The notes beneath the pieces were generated by a model. The model was not told the DNA's origin, made no database searches, and was given only the letters and a program-made list of their open reading frames with translations. From Pantoea cypripedii (GTDB lineage Bacteria; Pseudomonadota; Gammaproteobacteria; Enterobacterales; Enterobacteriaceae), in contig NZ_CP024768.1 in assembly GCF_011395035.1 (NCBI RefSeq), positions 2,703,286 through 2,767,285 on the forward strand: a DNA stretch of 64,000 bases. Reading direction: 5' to 3'. A program made the position numbers and the translations under genes. Of this stretch, positions 18,403 through 26,891 are shown one piece after another. Each line of letters starts with the position of its first letter. Position 1 is the first letter of the stretch.

Positions 18403-18807
18403 TTAATTCAGCTCAATCAGGCGCTCAATTTCATGCAACGCGTCATAAATATTGTCAATCTTGCCACCCATCACGCAGTGCAACCCTTTTAAACCGTGGT
18501 TGGCACGGAAAAGAATCGGGCGGGAATCATCGCTGTCACTGCGGGGTAAAATGGTTTTCACTTCCCAGATGGAGCGCTGATACTGGCATTCGCTTAAACC
18601 GGGAACATAACGTTGTGCATCCCGCAGCATATGACCCCATGCCGACTGACGCGGACTCTGATCATATTTGGTGTGGGGGTCTTCATAAGATTTACTGGCG
18701 ACATCACTCCACTGGTTATGCGGGGTGTAGCGAATACAGGGGAATATAAAATGAGAGTGCGTTGAAGTAAGTTTAAATAAGCAATCGCGAGCAATTACCG
18801 CAGAGTT
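18403..18807 (-). pseudogene. 3' remnant of a FAD-dependent oxidoreductase gene cut at the prophage boundary
   Basis: In frame from 18807 to the stop at 18403 the minus strand encodes about 134 residues with no start codon at a sensible place; an in-frame TGA lies at 18808-18810. The C-terminal part (SIWEVKTILPRSDSDDSRPI and CVMGGKIDNIYD) resembles the end of FAD-dependent oxidoreductases found in sugar loci. The N-terminal FAD-binding half is missing and would be expected beyond the far prophage end. An internal ATG at 18630 could give 75 residues, probably not functional. The family call is from memory of the motif. Confidence 0.5.
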
Positions 18808-18970
18808 TCAAATATCACTAAGTGTATTTGAGTTGCTTTGCGGTAATTTTTTGCCCCACAGATGCCCCATGCCATGCAAGGCAACGATTCATGACAATTC
18901 CTTTACCAAACCTTGCGCTCATGACCTGGCAATGCCAAGATCAGGGTCATTTTTCTTTATGGGTGACAAA
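18785..18970. other. Probable prophage left end (attL region)
   Basis: Here the minus-strand host frame stops and the rightward prophage gtrA begins. The interval contains a 10-bp exact inverted repeat, AATTACCGCA at 18793-18802 and TGCGGTAATT at 18839-18848, possibly integrase-binding. In P22-like phages attP also lies just before gtrA. The core crossover sequence cannot be fixed because the right end is outside the window. Confidence 0.5.
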
Positions 18971-19330
18971 ATGATCAGGCTGTTCACCAGGTACGCATCG
19001 ATAGGCGTTGTTAACACATTGATTCATTGGGTTATTTTTGGGTCACTGTACCATCTGGGATTCAAGCAATCGTTATCAAATCTCATTGCGTTTTGTGTTG
19101 CTGTCACCTTCTCTTTCTTTGCAAACGCAAAGTGGACATTTAATGCACAGGCCACAACAGCAAAATACATTCTTTATACATTTTTCATGGGTGCAATGGC
19201 TCTTGCCGTTGGTTGGGCCGGAGATCATGCGCAACTAAACCCAATATTAACACTCATCATTTTTTCAATAGTAAGCCTCATTTGCGGCTTCGCTTATTCC
19301 AAACTGTTTATCTTCAGGGAGAGTAAATGA
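18971..19330 (+). CDS. gtrA: GtrA bactoprenol-linked glucose flippase (prophage)
   Basis: A 119-residue protein with four hydrophobic helices, matching GtrA of P22 and Sf6: it begins MIRLFTRYASIGVVNTLIHW and ends FAYSKLFIFRESK. It flips undecaprenyl-phosphate-glucose across the inner membrane in O-antigen seroconversion. The frame is open from 18833, but family length supports the ATG at 18971. It overlaps gtrB by four bases (ATGA). Confidence 0.9.
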   Translation: MIRLFTRYASIGVVNTLIHWVIFGSLYHLGFKQSLSNLIAFCVAVTFSFFANAKWTFNAQATTAKYILYTFFMGAMALAVGWAGDHAQLNPILTLIIFSIVSLICGFAYSKLFIFRESK

Positions 19331-20265
19331 AGATATCTCTGATAGTTCCGGTGCTAAACGAGCAGGAGGCCCTTCCGGTCTTCTATAGTGCCGTCAGAAA
19401 TTTCAAAGAACTGCAGCATCATGATGTTGAAATCGTCTTCATCAATGACGGGAGCACTGACAATACCGAGACATTACTCCTCCAGCTGGAAGAGAATGAT
19501 GCCCTCGTAAAACACGTCTGCTTCACACGTAATTTCGGTAAAGAGCCAGCTCTGTTCGCTGGTCTTGAGGCTTCAACTGGTGATGTGGTTATCCCTATTG
19601 ATGTAGATCTGCAGGACCCGATTGAAGTTATTCCTCTACTCATTACGAAATGGAAGGAAGGCGCTGATGTGGTTCTGGCTAAACGCGCAGACCGCTCATC
19701 TGATAGCCATCTGAAGCGTAAAAGTGCCGAGTGGTTTTACAAGCTGCACAATATGATCAGCAAACCAAAGATTGAAGAAAACGTTGGTGATTTCAGGCTT
19801 ATGTCTCGTGCGGTAGTTGAGAATATTAAGCTTCTGCCTGAGAAAAACCTGTTCATGAAAGGAGTGCTGTCGTGGGTTGGCGGAAAAACTGAAGTTGTTG
19901 AATATACACGCTCAGAACGCGTCGCAGGGACGACAAAGTTTAACGGATGGAAGCTATGGAATCTGGCGCTTGAAGGGATCACTTCTTTCTCAACTTTCCC
20001 TCTGCGTGTCTGGACATATATCGGCCTTTTTGTCGCAGGGTTGTCATTCCTTTATGGCACATACCTGATAGTAGATACAATTATTTTCGGTAACCCGGTT
20101 CACGGTTATCCGTCAATCCTAACATCCATTCTTTTCCTCGGTGGCGTCCAGCTAATCGGGATTGGTGTACTGGGTGAATATATCGGAAGAATATATATCG
20201 AGACTAAGCAAAGACCGAGATATATAGTTAAAAATTCTAATGGAGAGAATAGTGAAGGTTTATAA
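19327..20265 (+). CDS. gtrB: GtrB bactoprenol glucosyl transferase (prophage)
   Basis: A 312-residue GT2 enzyme that transfers glucose from UDP-glucose to undecaprenyl phosphate. Motifs: LIVPVLNEQEALPVFY, VFINDGSTDNT, FTRNFGKEPALFAGLE, and the DxD-type PIDVDLQDP. Two transmembrane helices follow near residues 230-255 and 265-290. Length and motifs agree with gtrB of P22, SfX and similar phages. Unlike its host paralogue at 17396, the metal-binding motif is intact. Confidence 0.93.
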   Translation: MKISLIVPVLNEQEALPVFYSAVRNFKELQHHDVEIVFINDGSTDNTETLLLQLEENDALVKHVCFTRNFGKEPALFAGLEASTGDVVIPIDVDLQDPIEVIPLLITKWKEGADVVLAKRADRSSDSHLKRKSAEWFYKLHNMISKPKIEENVGDFRLMSRAVVENIKLLPEKNLFMKGVLSWVGGKTEVVEYTRSERVAGTTKFNGWKLWNLALEGITSFSTFPLRVWTYIGLFVAGLSFLYGTYLIVDTIIFGNPVHGYPSILTSILFLGGVQLIGIGVLGEYIGRIYIETKQRPRYIVKNSNGENSEGL

Positions 20266-20725
20266 CCACGTCTGTAATCCAAGAGTGATTTTTGTCACGC
20301 TGATTGCGGCATGTATAGCTGCGTTGGTTCTTTCATTTGCTTCGTGGAACAAAGCTAGATCGTTCTCATATAATAGTCAAGTTGCAAGAGACCTAGACTT
20401 AAAGTACAGCATTGATTCATGCGGCACAAGAAAAGACACTTTTTTTGTTAAGGGATGGATGTTTGACAGCACTTATCCTCATGAAGGATCGTTGATAATC
20501 ACAGTCAATACTTCTGGTAAAGAATTCATACTTCCATTGTTTACTTTCGCAAGAGGTGATGTATCACAGATTTTTGCCAGAACGGATGATTTTGACAAGG
20601 TAGGCTTCAATGCCTCAATCAGTAAAAAACTTATTGAATATAATGAGAGTGCAGAATTCAATTTCTACATTCGAGATAATGGCGGAAAAGTCACTAAGGT
20701 TCTGAGCTATGAATGTAAACAATAA
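20240..20725 (+). CDS. Small membrane-anchored protein of the gtr cluster
   Basis: A 161-residue protein: one N-terminal transmembrane helix (about residues 12-36), then a soluble domain starting LKYSIDSCGTRKDTFFVKGW. It overlaps gtrB by 26 bases and the next gene by 17, so it belongs to the operon. The soluble domain resembles the C-terminus of the host 768-residue membrane protein (12263-14569) in motif order: GW, TVNTSGKEFILPL, RGDVSQIF, then VGFN. Two cysteines bracket the domain. Function unknown; a periplasmic partner of the polytopic transferases is a plausible inference. Confidence 0.65.
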   Translation: MERIVKVYNHVCNPRVIFVTLIAACIAALVLSFASWNKARSFSYNSQVARDLDLKYSIDSCGTRKDTFFVKGWMFDSTYPHEGSLIITVNTSGKEFILPLFTFARGDVSQIFARTDDFDKVGFNASISKKLIEYNESAEFNFYIRDNGGKVTKVLSYECKQ

Positions 20726-21932
20726 AACTTTTTCCTCATGGTTGTTGTATTCGTCTGTTATTTTGGTTTTCATAGCTATCGCTTGCAAGCTGAGACTAAT
20801 GACTTATGCAGATGACGTAACATTTTCACATGCTCTCGATCATGTTAACCTTTTTGATTACCTGATCAATAGATATAAAACATGGAGTGGAAGAGTTATT
20901 ATTGAAGCCATTATGGTTTCTACGATCACTATTAACGCATTCTGGAAAATAATGATCCCGGTGTGTTTCATTCTTTCTTCATATCTTTTGTGGTCGATAA
21001 CCCTTAAGGAAAGAATGCCGTACCAAGTCGGTATGCCACTGGTTATATTTTCACTTCTCATTATTAACGCACCCGTTGCGGGGGATGCTCAGTGGTGGGT
21101 AACTGGGTTCTACAATTACTTACTACCATCAACCTGCGCTCTTTTTTTATTAAACGAGTTATTGTCTTTTTCTAGTAAAAAATCAACATTCATTATTTCA
21201 GTGTTGTTATCCCTCATCGCAACATCATCTGAGCAAGTTGCTGTATTCTTATTAGTGAGCATTCCTTTTATTTACTGCATTGATATAACAAAGAGATCAA
21301 GCAATAGAACATTATATTGCGCTTATATTGTAGTTTTGATGGGATCAGCATTGACTTTATTGAGTCCTGGGTCTTCAAGTAGATTTTCCGTTGAGGCTGC
21401 GAGATATATGCCTCAAATATTAGATATGAACATATTCCAGAAGTCCATTCTTGGCGTGGACAGACTTGTTGAAAATGTTGCATATGGAAGAAATATTTGT
21501 TTTATTTTTTCTGTTTTTAGCTTTCTTGCCTTCTTAATTAAAAGAGGTAGCAGGGATATGATAAGCAAGGTGAGCATAATATTTTCTGTAGCAGTGCTCA
21601 TAGCGAGCCTAACCTCTTTGTCTTTTTACATGAAAGACATTGATTATATTACATACTATGGAAAGTTCTATAGCATAGATTTCGGAGGTATGAAGGTATA
21701 TGGATGCTATCTTTTTTATCTCATAACCCTCGTTTCTATGGCTGTTTCTTCTATTGAAGACATAGATGGAAGCAGAGATTATAGGGCATTTATAACCTTA
21801 TTAGCCGGATGCTTGGTAACTGTTGCTATAGGCCTCTCCCCAACAGTATATGCTTCTGGTGAAAGAGTATTATATATATTCAATATCTCTCTAATTGCAT
21901 ATGCCTTTTTCAATTTAAAAAGAATTATTTGA
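20709..21932 (+). CDS. Polytopic serotype-conversion transferase-like protein (GtrC position)
   Basis: A 407-residue integral membrane protein with about ten helices. The first loop carries the acidic pair MTYADDVTFSHAL followed by NRYKTWSGRVIIEAI, the pattern of GT-C-like phage Gtr and DUF6056 proteins. It occupies the place of the serotype-specific transferase after gtrAB. The gene is markedly AT-rich and rich in rare codons such as AGA and ATA compared with host genes, as is usual for phage gtr genes. Donor would be lipid-linked glucose; acceptor unknown. Confidence 0.68.
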   Translation: MNVNNKTFSSWLLYSSVILVFIAIACKLRLMTYADDVTFSHALDHVNLFDYLINRYKTWSGRVIIEAIMVSTITINAFWKIMIPVCFILSSYLLWSITLKERMPYQVGMPLVIFSLLIINAPVAGDAQWWVTGFYNYLLPSTCALFLLNELLSFSSKKSTFIISVLLSLIATSSEQVAVFLLVSIPFIYCIDITKRSSNRTLYCAYIVVLMGSALTLLSPGSSSRFSVEAARYMPQILDMNIFQKSILGVDRLVENVAYGRNICFIFSVFSFLAFLIKRGSRDMISKVSIIFSVAVLIASLTSLSFYMKDIDYITYYGKFYSIDFGGMKVYGCYLFYLITLVSMAVSSIEDIDGSRDYRAFITLLAGCLVTVAIGLSPTVYASGERVLYIFNISLIAYAFFNLKRII

Positions 21933-21940
21933 TAATAAAA

Positions 21941-21958
21941 AGGCCCGACTGGGCCTTT
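21941..21958 (+). terminator. Terminator after the first gtr transferase gene
   Basis: Stem AGGCCC / GGGCCT with a four-base loop, preceded by A5 and followed by TT, immediately after the stop codon at 21932. It ends the gtrAB operon and implies a separate promoter for the gene at 22318. Confidence 0.7.
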
Positions 21959-22317
21959 ATGCAATTGCCTTCACCTTATCCATTGGTGACCTCAACGTTG
22001 TCATTCTCTTCGTTCGTGATGATACAAATCACTGCCATCTACTGGTGCGATATTTCTTGACTAATCACCAAAAAATCATATTGCCGATACATGTCGCTAG
22101 GTGAACTTCAAGGAAGAATCGAGACCAATCCAAGCCTTTTCTTGATCTAACCCATCATTACTGTCAGCACTGCCCTGCTGTGATCATGACGAAAAATTAC
22201 TAATAGCTTACAGTGGATAACAAATTCTTGATCTTATCCTGACAAAGTGGCAGCATCAGCCAACCTGTTTTTAGGATTAATCCTAAGAGCAATATTTATA
22301 AAGAACTTGGATATATC
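21959..22317 (+). promoter_or_regulatory. AT-rich control region ahead of the second transferase gene
   Basis: No gene is visible. Three GATC sites lie at 22144, 22182 and 22230, and a perfect 16-bp palindrome, TTAGGATTAATCCTAA, at 22271-22286, 32 bases before the ATG. Dam sites upstream of gtr operons are linked with OxyR-dependent phase variation in Salmonella and P22; I could not find a convincing OxyR box here. The palindrome may be an operator. Confidence 0.4.
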
Positions 22318-23784
22318 ATGATTAAAGAAAATGAAGAAGATTTCATCAATCTTTCTGGACTACAGCAGAAATATATAATCACTTTTCTAATTGCTTTAGT
22401 ATGCTCTGCATTTGCATATGGATTTGAGCTATCTAACCATACAATATCAATCGATGTTGATGTTATGGACAACTATCTTCATACGATTGATCTTGGCAGG
22501 TGGGGTCATGCCATTCTTAAAAGATTTGTATTTCATGAACCGTGGGTTCCATTTTTTTCACTTGTCTTTTCTCTTATCTGCATTTCTGCTGCATCAGTGG
22601 CTTCTAGTATCTACCTTAAACTAACTAAAGAAGAATCTATTATTTTCTCTTCTCTTTTTGTAACGTTTCCTCAGATGGCTTACCAGTTACAGTTTAGCAA
22701 TCAAGCTGAGACCGTGGGATTGGCCCTCTTGCTATCTGTCTATAGCATGATTTTTTTTGATAATGGGAGTCGTTCTGGGAAGGCAATCTTCATTTTATTG
22801 AATATTTTTGTTATCTCTATATATCAGTCTTTTGTTTTTCTACCCATAACACTATTATCAATAAATCACCTTAAACTTTCTTTAACTGAAAAATCTGGAT
22901 GGAAGTCATGGATTTGCAACTCCATTATACTTTCGCTATTAAGCGTTGTGTCAGTTACCATATATCTCATCATATCAAAACAGGTTAAGAGCTATTACCA
23001 CATAAATGACGTGAGTTACTTTGCTGCGTTGATAGCGTGGGGAAAGATGAGTGCGATTGATGCAATCATTGGTGTTTATAAGTTCATTCTTTACAACTGC
23101 TACCTTGTAACCTGGTACGGATTTAATCTTTACTTCCTTACCGCAATATCAATTGTAGTTGTAGTTTTATCTTCACTTAAGTTTGGGATAAAAAAGGCCG
23201 CATTTACATTATTTCTTTCAATCATAGTTCTCTTATGCCCTTTTATTTTGAATATATTAATAGGTGCAGGCACGCCAGCAAGAACATTAAGTCAGATGCC
23301 AATAGTTTTCGCCGCCACGGTTACAATGGGAGTGATGTGGTTTAGTAACAAAACATTGAGATTGATTTCAACACTTATTATCGCAATTTCATCATGTGCT
23401 TATGTGAACATGCTTTTTTATTCAGACAAGGTTGCGGAAGATCAGACAAAATATCTTTCTCAGCAGTTAATGACTGATATTTATCATTCCTATCCTGAAA
23501 AAATGCAGTATGAAACACCTGTGTACTTCTCTGGTCGGATCAAAATCCAGAATCCGTGGAGACAAAACGGATCAGATGAGTTTGGCATTTCTTTCTTAGA
23601 GAGAGGTGAATCAGACAGAGTTGGAAACTACATTAGAAACACAGGGATGGCTAATATTATCCAGGTAGGAAAATACAGCATTAGCAATGAACAAAAATTA
23701 GCCTTAAGGACGATGCCGAGCTGGCCTTCCAGCGGGTCTATAAAAGATGTTGCGGGGACCGTCCTTGTTAAATTGTCAAATTAA
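22318..23784 (+). CDS. Second polytopic glucosyltransferase (Glucos_trans_II-like)
   Basis: A 488-residue membrane protein with about ten helices. The N-terminal loop has the GtrII-type signature SIDVDVMDNYLHTIDLGRWGHAIL, with acidic residues and GRWG typical of the glucosyl transferase GtrII family (PF14264). A periplasmic C-terminal tail (about residues 385-488) follows. It has its own upstream region and its own terminator. Having two different GT-C-like proteins downstream of one gtrAB pair suggests two O-antigen modifications or a replaced specificity gene. Confidence 0.75.
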   Translation: MIKENEEDFINLSGLQQKYIITFLIALVCSAFAYGFELSNHTISIDVDVMDNYLHTIDLGRWGHAILKRFVFHEPWVPFFSLVFSLICISAASVASSIYLKLTKEESIIFSSLFVTFPQMAYQLQFSNQAETVGLALLLSVYSMIFFDNGSRSGKAIFILLNIFVISIYQSFVFLPITLLSINHLKLSLTEKSGWKSWICNSIILSLLSVVSVTIYLIISKQVKSYYHINDVSYFAALIAWGKMSAIDAIIGVYKFILYNCYLVTWYGFNLYFLTAISIVVVVLSSLKFGIKKAAFTLFLSIIVLLCPFILNILIGAGTPARTLSQMPIVFAATVTMGVMWFSNKTLRLISTLIIAISSCAYVNMLFYSDKVAEDQTKYLSQQLMTDIYHSYPEKMQYETPVYFSGRIKIQNPWRQNGSDEFGISFLERGESDRVGNYIRNTGMANIIQVGKYSISNEQKLALRTMPSWPSSGSIKDVAGTVLVKLSN

Positions 23785-23788
23785 CATT

Positions 23789-23810
23789 AAGCCCCTTTCG
23801 GGGCTTTTTT
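23789..23810. terminator. Terminator between convergent gtr and tailspike genes
   Basis: A perfect 7-bp stem, AAGCCCC / GGGGCTT, with loop TTTC and a plus-strand run of six T. It ends the gtr transcript and, in the other direction, probably the phage late transcript. Confidence 0.85.
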
Positions 23811-25122
23811 ATGCTGCATATACTGTGTTGTTACCCATGTCCAGATCGCCGGTATTGCCAAGCGATACAGCTGATGATGGGGCTGCGCCTGAGTAAATTA
23901 AGCAACAGTTCCCAGCTCGGGTTCTTCGACTTGCTGGATATGAAACTACTGCGTAAGACGCCACTGGTGTGTAGCAGGTAATGCTGGTTACGTTTGTCAG
24001 GTCACATCCTGGGCCAACATGGACACCATGAGAGTCTGTGGATGTTTGATCAAACATATGCAGGCTGAGGTTATGCAAGTCAGCCTCAAAAACCTGCTCA
24101 AGCCAGACTGGATAGTTGCCAAATGGTGATGATGTTGAGGTGTAAGTAAGATAGAAGTGCGCATCACTGATATATACCTGTGATACCCAGTATGCATAAA
24201 AGCAACGTCTATATGCACTAACGTGCCCACCAATCCAACGATACATCGGTGACCGATATACATTTGCAGCATCGCCAGAAATATAAGGCCCTTCCTGACA
24301 ATCAACTACTGTGCAACCTATCCACGTTACTCCTTCAAGATAAGCACCATTCGTTCCGCCAACTGGTGGGTTAATAATCCACGGAACCTCACAGCCAATA
24401 ACTGAACAGTTTCGATACATGCTGTCAGTGCTGACCTTGCTTGTGGCGCTCATTCTCCATGCAAGGTTGTTGCTACCAGGTGCATTTCGGTAATCACCGA
24501 AATAACGGATATAGACATCACTAAAGGCTCCCAGGCTCACATTGACAAGATCGAACATTATAACAGCCTTGTCTTCAGTAAGGATATTTGCTTCTGCCCT
24601 CACATTATGAATGGTATGTGATGCATCTTGCCCTGTGCAGTTTAAATAGATAGCAATTTTCAAGTCTTCACTTGACGACTCAGCAACCTCAACATTTAAA
24701 TCCTTAATAATAATTCTTCGTGTTGACGTGATAGAGATGTTTGGGGATGAGCTGTCAGATTGTAAGGAAATAGTTGTTGCGCCATTCCCCAGCAGGGATA
24801 TCTGAGCCGTCCCGCTATATACGGCATTGGTAATTAAATTGAAATTTCCTGTTGGAAATCTGACGCTTAATCTTTCTGCATTAGCATATTCTGTAAAGAT
24901 ACGATTTAGCGCAAGGCTGCAATCACCATTATCAGAATCAAGGATATACCTTGTAATCTTAACATCTTCAGCCATATCCTCAGTAAGCGTTACACCTGAG
25001 GGAAAGTTAATTTCAACAACGTCAGATGATATGGTTCCATCATCAGTGTAAAGAATGTCTTCCACATTTATTGTTTTTGAATTATCAGTAGGTGAAAGTT
25101 GGTCAACACGTAATATGCTCAT
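23809..25122 (-). CDS. Tailspike protein (beta-helix receptor-binding protein)
   Basis: A 437-residue protein, the last late gene. It starts MSILRVDQLSPTDNSKTINV, an N-terminal motif seen in tailspikes and fibres of enterobacterial podoviruses, and continues with repeated short beta-strand segments rich in N, S, I and V, typical of a right-handed beta-helix (GNGATTISLQSDSSSPNI, RRIIIKDLNVEV). The frame is open to 25206 but the ATG at 25122 after AGGAAAA is preferred. It probably binds and may cleave surface polysaccharide; no catalytic residues can be assigned. It faces the gtr genes that would alter the same receptor. Confidence 0.72.
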   Translation of the reverse strand: MSILRVDQLSPTDNSKTINVEDILYTDDGTISSDVVEINFPSGVTLTEDMAEDVKITRYILDSDNGDCSLALNRIFTEYANAERLSVRFPTGNFNLITNAVYSGTAQISLLGNGATTISLQSDSSSPNISITSTRRIIIKDLNVEVAESSSEDLKIAIYLNCTGQDASHTIHNVRAEANILTEDKAVIMFDLVNVSLGAFSDVYIRYFGDYRNAPGSNNLAWRMSATSKVSTDSMYRNCSVIGCEVPWIINPPVGGTNGAYLEGVTWIGCTVVDCQEGPYISGDAANVYRSPMYRWIGGHVSAYRRCFYAYWVSQVYISDAHFYLTYTSTSSPFGNYPVWLEQVFEADLHNLSLHMFDQTSTDSHGVHVGPGCDLTNVTSITCYTPVASYAVVSYPASRRTRAGNCCLIYSGAAPSSAVSLGNTGDLDMGNNTVYAA

Positions 25123-25135
25123 AATTTTTCCTATA

Positions 25136-25699
25136 TCAACGCACGCGACGTGCTTCAATAAATCCTTTCCCTGCGCAGGTCCCGCTCGTAAATACAGCCA
25201 ACCCAACGAGGTAGATAATGGTATTTGTGGTAATGTTCATTCTTTTAATTGGTGCGGGAATCTGCTGCGTTCCACCTGCTGTTATTCCCTGAAGTTGTGC
25301 GTTATCAGGAAATCCAGCAAAGGTTGCTGATGTTGTATTCCATGATGCAGAAACAGCGGTTACCGATCCAACTGATGGCTCAAATCTCCCAACACCTCTG
25401 ATGTCCCAATCGCCTGGAGTAAGTGTTAACTGGATCAGGTTCGAAGCTGTTCCTGAAGTTAGCGTGACAGGGGTTGCGTTTGATGAGGCGGAAAGCACCT
25501 CACCAATTTCCCCTGCTGCAGCATCTGTACCGTCCGTAACGCCTTTACGACTTGCGACAATCTGATTGCCCCCTGCCGTTAATCCGTCGCCGACATAGAG
25601 CTTTTTGGTGGTCAGGTCTAATACCAGCTCGCCTTCAAGCGGCGTATAGGCTGCAACCTTTGCAGTTGCGCCTCTTTTGATTTGAATGGAGGTTGCCAT
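25136..25699 (-). CDS. Tail fibre-like protein with Mtd_N-type N-terminus
   Basis: A 187-residue protein. Residues 1-45 (MATSIQIKRGATAKVAAYTP, then LYVGDGLTAGGN) form the small beta module found at the N-terminus of many tail fibres (Mtd_N-like). The rest is a beta-rich domain ending in CAGKGFIEARRVR. The N-terminal module is repeated in the next gene upstream (25709-25996), so the two are paralogous. Probably a tip or side-fibre component of the virion. Confidence 0.6.
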   Translation of the reverse strand: MATSIQIKRGATAKVAAYTPLEGELVLDLTTKKLYVGDGLTAGGNQIVASRKGVTDGTDAAAGEIGEVLSASSNATPVTLTSGTASNLIQLTLTPGDWDIRGVGRFEPSVGSVTAVSASWNTTSATFAGFPDNAQLQGITAGGTQQIPAPIKRMNITTNTIIYLVGLAVFTSGTCAGKGFIEARRVR

Positions 25700-25708
25700 T
25701 TCCCACCC

Positions 25709-25996
25709 TTATGCCAGAGTGCCGAGATCAACTGCGCCGAGAGTCAGGGCGATGGAGATATCTGCTGACCCATCCACAGAATCTGATTCTCCAGTTGCTG
25801 CCCCGGTAAATTCTAACTTTCGTGCAGTGGTCCATTTTGGAGCCGAGACAACCGTCAGTGGCTTGCCGCCAGCTGTAGATCCATCCCCAATCACCAATCG
25901 GTAATTATCTGTGTCGATTACTACTTCGCGAGCCAGTGGCGTATATGCTGCGACCTTAGCGGCAGTGCCGCCTTTTAACTGAAGTGATGCTGCCAT
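25709..25996 (-). CDS. Short tail fibre-like protein, paralogue of the gene at 25136
   Basis: A 95-residue protein with the same N-terminal module (MAASLQLKGGTAAKVAAYTP, then LVIGDGSTAGGKPL) and then only a short beta segment. It ends TLGAVDLGTLA without the C-terminal domain of its neighbour. Either a structural adaptor or a truncated copy from duplication. It is preceded by a good AAGGAAT ribosome-binding site, so it is probably expressed. Confidence 0.58.
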   Translation of the reverse strand: MAASLQLKGGTAAKVAAYTPLAREVVIDTDNYRLVIGDGSTAGGKPLTVVSAPKWTTARKLEFTGAATGESDSVDGSADISIALTLGAVDLGTLA

Positions 25997-26005
25997 GTGG
26001 ATTCC

Positions 26006-26818
26006 TTAAAGTTCGCCGTAATCGACGTCTGCGCCGGAGTTGGTTACCTGCTGGCCATTTGCAATCGTCCAGTAGCTGTTTTCGGGGATGGTTACGGACT
26101 GCCCAGGAGAGACGGTAATAACGGGACCGAATGACCAGGCATTCATGTTGTCGGGGATTTCGACGCTGTTATCGACGGTCTGCTTATGCCAGGAGATAAC
26201 TGAGAAGGCTGATGCCTCTAACGGGACGTTTCCGGTGAGCTGGTCCTGAAGGTTGGCATCGGCATGCTGTCTTGCTGCTGCTTCATCAGCAGTAATATCA
26301 TCAGCGGTGACCATCACAGGTTGACCGCTGGAATCAAATGTAATGAATTTACCGTCTCGGGTTGCTATTACCGGAAGTTCATTCAGGAATGTTTCCGGTA
26401 CGCGCAATGCACGCTGCAATGTATTCAGCGAGTCACTGAATGGGTAAGTTGATCGAAAATGAATTTGAGACGTACCGATGACTACAGGGTTAACAGCCTC
26501 TACCTGCCAGCAGTCGCCGAATATTGAAAACACCAGCGTCCCATTAACAACATCTCTTGGTCCATTGAAGTCTGGCGATCTGACCCAGGTGGCCGGTTTT
26601 GAAATCCAGATGCCATTATCAATAGGATTATCCTGAGCGGTGAGAAGAACCCTGTCGCCCTCTGTTGTAGTCAGGGTATGCGTCCCTGTCTGTGTTGACG
26701 TGGTGATTGTCTGTGGGCCGTAAAGCTGAATATTTACATCAGCTGAAATATCAACCGCTGGCTTAACTGCCACACTTGTGGTCAATCCATACAGGCGATC
26801 CGTTGGAGTTGCTGGCAT
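26006..26818 (-). CDS. Tail fibre/adaptor protein
   Basis: A 270-residue protein with the widely shared tail-fibre segment GDRVLLTAQDNPIDNGIWIS and WVRSPDFNGPRDVVNGTLVF (about residues 50-100), a short helical linker (DEAAARQHADANLQDQLTG) and a C-terminal beta region with MNAWSFGPVITVSPGQSVTI. The layout fits an adaptor holding receptor-binding proteins on the tail. It is the first of four receptor-binding-type genes on the minus strand. Confidence 0.6.
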   Translation of the reverse strand: MPATPTDRLYGLTTSVAVKPAVDISADVNIQLYGPQTITTSTQTGTHTLTTTEGDRVLLTAQDNPIDNGIWISKPATWVRSPDFNGPRDVVNGTLVFSIFGDCWQVEAVNPVVIGTSQIHFRSTYPFSDSLNTLQRALRVPETFLNELPVIATRDGKFITFDSSGQPVMVTADDITADEAAARQHADANLQDQLTGNVPLEASAFSVISWHKQTVDNSVEIPDNMNAWSFGPVITVSPGQSVTIPENSYWTIANGQQVTNSGADVDYGEL

Positions 26819-26842
26819 TTACTTTTCTCCAGGCAATAAAAA

Positions 26843-26863
26843 ACCCGCCGGAGCGGGTTATTG
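26843..26863 (-). terminator. Terminator after the prophage lipoprotein gene
   Basis: Stem ACCCGC / GCGGGT around TCCG. On the minus strand it is followed by a T run (plus-strand A6 at 26837-26842). It lies between the lipoprotein stop and the tail adaptor gene, so expression of the fibre genes may be reduced or have its own promoter. Confidence 0.7.
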
Positions 26864-26891
26864 AGATTTCAGGTTTTACTAATTAAGTCAG

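Noticed and set aside
22140..22240. OxyR/Dam phase-variation switch as in P22 gtr
   Set aside because: Three GATC sites are present, but neither their spacing nor a recognisable OxyR box matches the known switch, so it is not called as such.
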